Shown here piece by piece: positions 55,510-64,000 of a DNA stretch of 64,000 bases. The stretch comes from Myxococcus qinghaiensis (GTDB lineage Bacteria; Myxococcota; Myxococcia; Myxococcales; Myxococcaceae). Positions within the stretch are counted from its first letter, which is position 1, and every line of letters begins with the position of its first letter. Below the pieces are notes generated by a model. It worked only from the letters and a program-made list of their open reading frames with translations, searched no databases and was not told where the DNA came from. Location of the stretch: NCBI RefSeq assembly GCF_024198215.1, contig NZ_JAKCFA010000008.1:62001-126000 (forward strand), given 5' to 3'. The translations under genes were made by a program, and so were the position numbers.

Positions 55510-55544
55510 AGGCCGGGGTCCCCTCGTGGGACTGAAGCAAACCC

Positions 55545-58500
55545 ATGGGGGGCCAAGTGCCCGAGCGTTCAAGGTGCCGTGTGTCCACCGTGGTCCTGGC
55601 CCTGGCCCTCCTTGTTGGAGGGTGCGCGGTGGAGCCCCCCATGGGCAGCCCTCCCGACTCGCGGGTCGGGGGGCCGACGGAAAATCCTCACGCCGTGACA
55701 GTCCTGTCGCGGGACACCGAGCGCGGAGTGCCCACCCTGGTGTGGGCGCGAAAGCGTGACACGACTCCCACGCAAGACACGCCCCAGGCCGCGGCGCGCG
55801 CCTCCCTGGAGCAGCAGGCGTCGCTGTATGGGTTGAGCGCCGCGGACCTTGAGTCGGTGTATGTCCATCGGGTCCATGATTCGGGTCGGGGTGGAATCAT
55901 CGTCTTCTTCCGGCAGCGCGTGGGCGGGCTGGAGGTGGCGAACACCGAGCTGAAGGTGCTGTTGGGCAGGGACCTGGAGCTGGTGGCGCTCACCGGGAAC
56001 CTGCGGGGCGGCGTGGCCCAGCAGGCCGTGGCCGACTTCACCTTCCCCGCGTCCGAGGCGGTGCTGCGAGCCCTGGGCGATGTCCATGGACTCTCGCTGG
56101 TGGGAGAGGTCCAGGCCCTGGGCCTCTCTCATGAGGAGGACGCGTCCCGCTTCGACCTGGCTCCGGGCGGCGCCATCCAACGCGCGGGCCTCCGGTTGGT
56201 GACTCCCGCGCGCGTCACGCGACTGTATTTCCCCGTGGGGGGCCGGCTGGTCCCCGCCTACGCCGTGGACCACCTCTCCGTGCGCGCGGGAGACGAGCGC
56301 CCCCACGGGCAGGTCCATGTCCTGCACGCGGGCAGTGGAGAGGTGCTGCTGCGCGAGGACCGGGTCGCGAGCGATGCCTATTCGTATCGGGTCTGGGCCC
56401 ACGCGGACGGCACGCCCGCGGACAACCCCCAGGTGGACTTCTCGCCGCATCCCACGGGACGGCCCGAGGACCCCGAGCCCGGCTTCGCGACCTCCCGCAG
56501 GGTGACCGTGGAGGGACGGACGCACCCCGGCACTGGCCGGGTCGACCCGTGGCTGCCCTCGGGAGCGGAGGCGACGTGGGGCAACAACGTGCGGGCCTAT
56601 GCGGACCACTTCGACCCGGATGGGTATACCGACGGCCAGGACCGGCGCGCCCAGGTGACGGCCGGCACGCGGGACTTTCCGCATGTCTACGACTCCGGCG
56701 CGGGCCCCATGAGCAGCGTGGAGCAGGTGTCCGCCTCCGTGGTGCAACTGTTCTACACCACCAACTGGCTGCACGATTACTTCTACGACTCGGGCTTCAC
56801 CGAGGCCGCGGGCAACGCGCAGGACGTCAATCGAGGCCCCGGTGGACTGGGCGGAGACCCCGTGCTCGCCGAGGCCCAGAACCGGGGGCCCGACCCGCAG
56901 GCGCGCAACCTGGCGCTGGCCTACGTGCCGCGAGACGGCATGTCTCCCCGGCTGGAGTTCTCGCTGTGGCAGACGGCGGAGGAGCGCGCGTTCACCGCGT
57001 CGGGCACGCGGTATGAGACGGGCAAGGCCGAGTTCGGCGCGCAGCGAATCGACGAGGCCGACAGGCCACTCATCGTCGCCAGCGACGGCACGGGGACGGC
57101 GAGCGACGCGTGCGAGCCGCTCCAGAACGACGTCACCGGCGCCATCGTCCTGGCGGACCGGGGCAGCTGCATCTACGAGCTCAAGGCGGTCAACGCCGAG
57201 GCCGCCCAGGCCGCGGGGCTCATCGTCATCAACAACGTCCCCGGGGACCCGCCGCCGGAGATGACGGACGTGGATGCCACGCTCACCACTGGCCTGCCCG
57301 TCCTCTCCGTCTCCTACGAAGCCGGCCAGGCCCTCAAGGATTTGCTCACGCGGGGCTCGGTGACGGGCACCATGCTGCGGGTTCCCCATCCCGAGCGCGA
57401 CAGCTCCCTCGACAACACCATCGTCGCCCACGAGTGGGGCCACATCCTCTCCCAGCGCCTCATCACCCCCTGCTCGACGCCCCAGTGCCGGGCCCTGGGC
57501 GAGGGCTGGAGCGACTTCCTGGCCCTGCACCTGATGGTCCGCGAGGAAGACAACGCCTCCGGGACGTATGCGATTGGCGGGCATGCCGCGCAGCTCTCCG
57601 GCCAGAGCGCCTACTTCGGCGTGCGCCGCACCCCCTACTCGCGTGACTTCGCCAGGAACGCCTTCCAGCTCCGCCACCTCTCCAACGCGGCGGGCCTGCC
57701 CGCGCAGGACTTCCTGCGAGACAACGGCCTGGAGAACTCGCAGATACACAACGCGGGCGAGGTCTGGGCCTCCATGCTCTTCGAGGCCTACCAGGCCCTG
57801 CTCGACGAGACTCGCCAGGGGACGCCTCGCATCGCCACGTTCGCCGAGGCCCGGCGCCGCATGGCGGACTACGCCGTCGCCGGCATGATGCTGACGCCGG
57901 GCAACGCCACCCTCACCGAACAGCGCGACGCCCTGCTCCTGGCGGCCGCGACGCGGGACACACTGGACATGCAGGTGCTGGCCCGGGCCTTCGCGCGCCG
58001 GGGCGCGGGCACCTGCGCCGTGTCCCCGGCGAGAGACTCCCGCGACTTCAGCGGCATCGTCGAGGACCTGACGGCCCACGCGGACGTGCGACTGGAGTCC
58101 GTGCGGGTGACGGAAGCGGGGCACACCGCGGCGGAGCGCTCGTGCGACGGGGATGGCGTGCTCGACGCCTCGGAGACGGGCCTGCTCAAAATCGCGGTCC
58201 GCAATCACGGCCCCTTCGCCGCGAAGGGGGCGACGGTGCGGGTCTTCAGCGACGACGCGCCGCTGTCGTTCCCCGGAGGAACCACGTTCTCCGTGGCGGA
58301 GGTCGCGCCCTTCGGCTCGGGCGAGGTCCAAGTCCCCATCGCGCTCGCCGCGACGCTGACCTCCTTCCAGACGCTGCGCTATCGCGTCGTGCTGGAGAGC
58401 GGCGACGCGTGCCAGCGGCGCGTCGAGCAGGCGCACTCCATTCCCCTCCACTACGACCTGAGTCCCTCCACGACGGACAAGGTCGAGGGGCTGCGGACGA

Positions 58501-59540
58501 CGTGGCGCACGGAGGTGCTGGGCGGCGACGCCACGCAGGCCTGGCGCGTCACCGCGTCCCCGCTCACGTCCGGAGAGAAGCTCTGGTTCGCGGCGGACGG
58601 TTACGACTTCGCGGACACGGTGCTGGAGACCCCCGCGCTGGTCATCCCCTCGGGCTCGCCCTTCGTCCTGGCCTTCACGCATCGACACTGGTTCGACTAC
58701 TCGGAGGACGCGAGGACGGGCGTCATCGACTACTGGAACGGCGGCGTCATCGAGTACCACGTGGAGGGCGAGGCCCCGGACGCGTGGCACGACATCCTCC
58801 CCCTGGCCTCCCCGGGGTACGCGGGGCCGCTCGACACCCAGACGGGAAACCCCCTGGGGGGACGCCGCGCGTACGCGGCGAGGAACCCGCGCTGGCCCCA
58901 GCCCGAGAGCGTCACGTTGGATTTCGGCACGAGCCTGAGCGGGAAGACGGTGAAGCTGCGCTTCCGCCTGGGCTCCTCCGTGGTCTTCCGCGCGCATGGG
59001 TGGGAGGTGGACGACATCACCGCGCAGGGGACGGCCAGCCCGCCCTTCCTGGAGCGCGTCGCGGACTCCACCAGTCCCTGCGTCCCGCTGGCGCAGGCCG
59101 GTGAGGACCAGAGCGTGCTCGCGGGCGACACGACGACGCTCGACGGCTCGCGAAGCACGGACCCCGGCGCCGCGCCGCTCACGTTCCTCTGGACGCAGGT
59201 GTCGGGCCCTCCCGTGGAGCTGCGCGACGCGAACACCGCCACCCCGAGCTTCACGGCGCCCGGCGTGAGCCAGGACACCGTGCTGGAGTTCGAGTTGACC
59301 GTGCAGGTCGCCGGCCTCACCGCCACGGACCTCGTGCGCGTCACCGCGCGGCCCCAGACCTCCGGGCCCGACGCGGGCGAACCGGACGCCGGCCCCACGC
59401 CCGACGCGGGTCCCATCGAGCCGCCCAAGCGCCCGGGTGAGCACACCGGCTGCACCAGCGTCGGCGGCGCGGGCCTCGCGTGGCCCCTGGGTCTGCTCGG
59501 CGCGCTGCTGCTCACGGCCCGGCGCCGACGCCGGAGCTGA
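55545..59540 (+). CDS. M36 (fungalysin-like) metalloprotease with MYXO-CTERM tail
   Basis: 1331 residues. Starts at ATG 55545 or GTG 55581; both give a lipoprotein signal with LLVGGC. Propeptide, then an M36 catalytic core interrupted by a PA-type insert (GAIVLADRGSCIYELKAVNA). Zinc site HEWGH (629-633) and E653 in LGEGWSDF. Beta-rich C-terminal modules (PKD-like GSRSTDPGAAPLTFLWTQVS) precede an acidic DAGEPDAGP linker and a MYXO-CTERM-like end: C1303, a hydrophobic stretch and RRRRR. Surface-anchored or secreted protease, plausible in predation. Two lipid/sorting signals in one protein are unusual. Confidence 0.92.
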   Translation: MGGQVPERSRCRVSTVVLALALLVGGCAVEPPMGSPPDSRVGGPTENPHAVTVLSRDTERGVPTLVWARKRDTTPTQDTPQAAARASLEQQASLYGLSAADLESVYVHRVHDSGRGGIIVFFRQRVGGLEVANTELKVLLGRDLELVALTGNLRGGVAQQAVADFTFPASEAVLRALGDVHGLSLVGEVQALGLSHEEDASRFDLAPGGAIQRAGLRLVTPARVTRLYFPVGGRLVPAYAVDHLSVRAGDERPHGQVHVLHAGSGEVLLREDRVASDAYSYRVWAHADGTPADNPQVDFSPHPTGRPEDPEPGFATSRRVTVEGRTHPGTGRVDPWLPSGAEATWGNNVRAYADHFDPDGYTDGQDRRAQVTAGTRDFPHVYDSGAGPMSSVEQVSASVVQLFYTTNWLHDYFYDSGFTEAAGNAQDVNRGPGGLGGDPVLAEAQNRGPDPQARNLALAYVPRDGMSPRLEFSLWQTAEERAFTASGTRYETGKAEFGAQRIDEADRPLIVASDGTGTASDACEPLQNDVTGAIVLADRGSCIYELKAVNAEAAQAAGLIVINNVPGDPPPEMTDVDATLTTGLPVLSVSYEAGQALKDLLTRGSVTGTMLRVPHPERDSSLDNTIVAHEWGHILSQRLITPCSTPQCRALGEGWSDFLALHLMVREEDNASGTYAIGGHAAQLSGQSAYFGVRRTPYSRDFARNAFQLRHLSNAAGLPAQDFLRDNGLENSQIHNAGEVWASMLFEAYQALLDETRQGTPRIATFAEARRRMADYAVAGMMLTPGNATLTEQRDALLLAAATRDTLDMQVLARAFARRGAGTCAVSPARDSRDFSGIVEDLTAHADVRLESVRVTEAGHTAAERSCDGDGVLDASETGLLKIAVRNHGPFAAKGATVRVFSDDAPLSFPGGTTFSVAEVAPFGSGEVQVPIALAATLTSFQTLRYRVVLESGDACQRRVEQAHSIPLHYDLSPSTTDKVEGLRTTWRTEVLGGDATQAWRVTASPLTSGEKLWFAADGYDFADTVLETPALVIPSGSPFVLAFTHRHWFDYSEDARTGVIDYWNGGVIEYHVEGEAPDAWHDILPLASPGYAGPLDTQTGNPLGGRRAYAARNPRWPQPESVTLDFGTSLSGKTVKLRFRLGSSVVFRAHGWEVDDITAQGTASPPFLERVADSTSPCVPLAQAGEDQSVLAGDTTTLDGSRSTDPGAAPLTFLWTQVSGPPVELRDANTATPSFTAPGVSQDTVLEFELTVQVAGLTATDLVRVTARPQTSGPDAGEPDAGPTPDAGPIEPPKRPGEHTGCTSVGGAGLAWPLGLLGALLLTARRRRRS

Positions 59541-59636
59541 CAACGGGGCGAAGCAGCCGGGCAGGCAGGCCCGGGAAAAACCAGAGCCGCCAGTTGGGCA
59601 GGGGCACGGGTGTCCACTACACTCGCTCCCCGCCCC

Positions 59637-60818
59637 ATGCGACTTGCCCCCCTCCTCGCCCTGGCCGCCCTGCTGACCGTGTCCTCCGCTTCCGAGGCCG
59701 CCGTCAGGTACGACATCAAGAACCGCCGGATTGAACCGCGCCAGACATTGGCGGGCGCGCTGCATGAGGCCCAGTTACCCGACGCCCAGGTGACAGCCGT
59801 CATCTCCGCGCTGGAAGGCGTGTTCGACTTCCGCAAGTCCCGCGTGGGCGACCAGTTCCGCATCGTCCTGCGCGACGGCGAGCTGGACTTCTTCGACTAC
59901 CGCCAGAGCCTGGTCGACGAGTGGCAGGTGCGCCGCGACGGCGAGAAGTACGTGGGCAGCAAGCGCTCCATTGAAGTGGAGAAGCAGGTGTCCGTCGTCT
60001 CGCTCGAAATCCAGACGTCGCTCTACGAGGCGGCGGTGGACGCGGGCGAGGACCCGGCCATCGGCATGGTGCTGGCGGACGTGTTCGCCTGGGACATCGA
60101 CTTCTACCGGGACGTGCGCAAGGGCGACACCGCGCGCGCGCTGGTGGAGAAGTTCGTCTCCAAGGGCCGCGTGCTGCGCTACGGCGAGGTGCTCGCCGCC
60201 CAGTACCAGGGCGGCCTCGTGGGCCCCAAGAAGGTCTACCGCTACGTGCTGCCGGACGGGCAGCCCAACTACTTCCAGGCGGACGGCGCCAGCGCGAAGA
60301 AGACCTTCCTCAAGAGCCCGCTGAAGTACGCGCACGTCACCAGCAAGTTCGGCTCGCGCTTCCACCCGGTGCTCCAGTACCTGAAGAACCACAACGGCGT
60401 GGACTACGGCACGCCCATCGGCACGCCCGTGTGGGCCGTGGCGGACGGCACCGTGACGCAGGCGGGCTGGGCCGGCGCGGCCGGCAACATGGTGGTGCTG
60501 CGCCACGCCAACGGCTTCGAGACGCAGTACATGCACCTGTCGAAGCTGGGGGACGGCGTGCGCGTGGGCGCCCGGGTCAGCCAGAAGCAGGTCATCGCCT
60601 ACTCGGGCAACACCGGCCGCTCCACCGGGCCGCACCTGCACTTCGGCATGAAGCGCGGCGGCGGGTACACCAACCCGCTCAACCAGCAGTTCCCCCGCGC
60701 GGACCCGCTGCCCAAGACGCTCCTGCCGGACTTCCTCGCCAAGGCGCAGGAGCTGGCCGGACAGATGGAGGTCGTCTCCGTGGCCGCCGTCGCCGGACAG
60801 GCGCCCGCGGCGCCCTGA
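59637..60818 (+). CDS. M23 (LytM) zinc peptidase
   Basis: 393 residues from ATG 59637. Signal peptide (LLALAALLTVSSASEA). N-terminal half is a LysM-less helical/beta region (VFDFRKSRVGDQFRIVLRDG). Peptidase domain about 245-345: HNGVDYGTPIGTPVWAVADG and GRSTGPHLHFGMKRGG contain the His and Asp zinc ligands. FGSRFHPV precedes the first motif, the classic M23 lead-in. Likely cleaves peptidoglycan cross-bridges or activates amidases. Confidence 0.94.
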   Translation: MRLAPLLALAALLTVSSASEAAVRYDIKNRRIEPRQTLAGALHEAQLPDAQVTAVISALEGVFDFRKSRVGDQFRIVLRDGELDFFDYRQSLVDEWQVRRDGEKYVGSKRSIEVEKQVSVVSLEIQTSLYEAAVDAGEDPAIGMVLADVFAWDIDFYRDVRKGDTARALVEKFVSKGRVLRYGEVLAAQYQGGLVGPKKVYRYVLPDGQPNYFQADGASAKKTFLKSPLKYAHVTSKFGSRFHPVLQYLKNHNGVDYGTPIGTPVWAVADGTVTQAGWAGAAGNMVVLRHANGFETQYMHLSKLGDGVRVGARVSQKQVIAYSGNTGRSTGPHLHFGMKRGGGYTNPLNQQFPRADPLPKTLLPDFLAKAQELAGQMEVVSVAAVAGQAPAAP

Positions 60819-60828
60819 GGTCGCCGCG
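60806..60828. terminator. Bidirectional hairpin enclosing the M23 stop codon
   Basis: 7-bp stem (60806-60812 with 60822-60828), CGCGGCG/CGCCGCG; the 9-nt loop contains TGA at 60816-60818. Confidence 0.45.
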
Positions 60829-60849
60829 AGGCAGCGCAGGCCCGGCGGA

Positions 60850-61440
60850 CTACTCCCAGACGATGTCGTAGTCCGCCGCGAAGTAGCCGTGCGGCGTGCC
60901 CACCACGGAGCCCTTGCACTGGATGGCCTTCAAGGCCTCCTGGAGCACGCCCTCGTGGAACTGCACCGGCTGCATGTCGCCGTGGAAGGACAGGCGCACG
61001 TGGCGCTCCGACACCACGGTGTAGTCCCGGCGCCCGTAGCTCACCAGCGTGGAGTAGGCGGTGGGCGCGTTGGACAAGAGGCGCTTGGGGTCGCCCTTGC
61101 CAATCAACCGCGTCAGCGTCTGGCCCACGGTGGAGGAGAAGAAGCCCGTCACCGCGGCGGCGCCACACGCACGCACCGCGTCCTCCTGGGTGCTGAAACG
61201 CCCCGCCTTCTCCAGCGCCTCCGACGTGGCGTACAGCAACCGGATGGCGTCCACGGCGGAGTACGAGAAGAAGTCCACCGGTGAGCGCTTGAAGAGCGGC
61301 TCCCGCAGCCGGGCGGCGGTGTCCGGCCCCAGTTGCTTCTCCGCGAGCGTCAGCACCGCGTTGAAGATGAGGCCGCGGACCGTGTCTTCGGGCCGCACCA
61401 GCGCGAGCCGCTGGTCCAAGTCATTCTTCGGGAAGGCCAT
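60850..61440 (-). CDS. DUF2378 (TIGR02265) myxobacterial paralogous-family protein
   Basis: 196 residues, ordinary length for the family. Typical blocks: PEDTVRGLIFNAVLTLAEKQ, FSYSAVDAIRLLYATSEALE, GFFSSTVGQTLTRLIGKGDP, YGRRDYTVVSERHVRLSFHG and the final helix FHEGVLQEALKAIQCKGSVV. This family is amplified in Myxococcota and its function is unknown. Divergent from glgP across 231 bp and convergent with the M23 gene. Confidence 0.88.
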   Translation of the reverse strand: MAFPKNDLDQRLALVRPEDTVRGLIFNAVLTLAEKQLGPDTAARLREPLFKRSPVDFFSYSAVDAIRLLYATSEALEKAGRFSTQEDAVRACGAAAVTGFFSSTVGQTLTRLIGKGDPKRLLSNAPTAYSTLVSYGRRDYTVVSERHVRLSFHGDMQPVQFHEGVLQEALKAIQCKGSVVGTPHGYFAADYDIVWE

Positions 61441-61671
61441 GAGCGTTGATTTCTACATCAAACCGGCCGGCCACGGGCGGGCGTTCCACGCCAGCGCTGT
61501 GGGAAAGCAGGCGGACGGACACACGTCGCGCATCCCTCCTGGACGTCCCAGGTCCTTCCCAGGGAGCATCCTCCTCCTTCCTGGCTCCGCGCTTTCCCAT
61601 GCGAGGTCCGCCAGGGCTGCGATACCCTGACAGCCCGCATCACCCTTCTTCCCACCCGAAGTCACACCCGG

Positions 61672-64000
<2,329 letters not shown>

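Noticed and set aside
55525..55544. Possible ribosome site for the M36 start at 55545
   Set aside because: No clear purine-rich motif; GTG at 55581 is also possible, so the start is left open.
59557..59574. Hairpin after the M36 gene (CCGGGC/GCCCGG)
   Set aside because: On the plus strand it is followed by A residues, not T, so it is not a convincing terminator for this gene.
55569..59765. 1398-codon minus-strand open frame opposite the M36 protease
   Set aside because: Shadow of codon bias: Arg/Gly/His-rich, no motifs, and the plus strand has HEWGH and MYXO-CTERM signals.

Overview
The window is high-GC, densely coded chromosomal DNA from a myxobacterium (Myxococcota, most likely the Myxococcus/Corallococcus/Cystobacter side). 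The evidence is lineage-typical families: a TIGR02265/DUF2378 protein (60850-61440), a TIGR02266-type PilZ domain (11683), a Myxococcales-type sigma-70 factor beside a zinc-finger Ser/Thr kinase (45947-48110), a MYXO-CTERM tail on an M36 protease (55545-59540) and many secreted lipoproteins. I saw no rRNA, tRNA, CRISPR array, transposase or phage gene. Both ends cut genes: an Hfq-like ORF on the left and glycogen phosphorylase on the right.

Layout. 0-8 kb: Hfq-like fragment, cupredoxin lipoprotein, DinG-type exonuclease-helicase, Uma2 nuclease, an overlapping HEAT/HAMP pair, a histone-H1-like protein and a left-handed beta-helix acyltransferase. 8.3-16.2 kb: alaS, a lipoprotein and a giant PilZ/low-complexity/Hsp70-like protein, each overlapping the next by 4 bp. 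16.3-28.4 kb: two outer-membrane barrels, glutamate-cysteine ligase, an EI24/CysZ-like membrane protein, a very long S41 processing protease, a glycerophosphodiesterase, TatA, and a two-gene operon with a repeat-rich zinc-ribbon membrane protein. 28.5-32.5 kb: PhaR-like regulator, ParA ATPase, small phasin-like protein and an overlapping pair of ArsA/Get3-like ATPases. 32.7-40.6 kb: TPR lipoprotein, M48 protease, a pair resembling a type III secretion translocator and its LcrH/SycD chaperone, ruvX-mltG, and a GT39-like membrane glycosyltransferase. 41.2-45.9 kb: prkA-yeaH-spoVR, the conserved stress/sporulation kinase cluster. 45.9-48.1 kb: divergent kinase and sigma factor. 48.3-59.5 kb: four consecutive large lipoproteins (S8 protease with a somatomedin-B tail, Hint-domain protein, lipase-like protein lacking its nucleophile serine, M36 protease). 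59.6-64 kb: M23 peptidase, DUF2378 protein, glgP.

How genes work together. Translational overlaps mark coupled units (HEAT/HAMP, alaS/lipoprotein/Hsp70-like, the ArsA pair, ruvX/mltG). The cell-envelope theme is strong: peptidoglycan enzymes (MltG, M23), Tat export, OM barrels and secreted proteases suited to a predatory, developmental bacterium. Most convergent gene pairs are separated by a GC-rich hairpin at or over a stop codon.

The most promising leads are the orphan translocator/chaperone-like pair (35233-37231), the four-gene lipoprotein exoprotein block (48346-59540), the asymmetric ArsA pair (30513-32536) and the PhaR/ParA/phasin-like trio. All functional statements are read from sequence motifs by eye; no database search was run.
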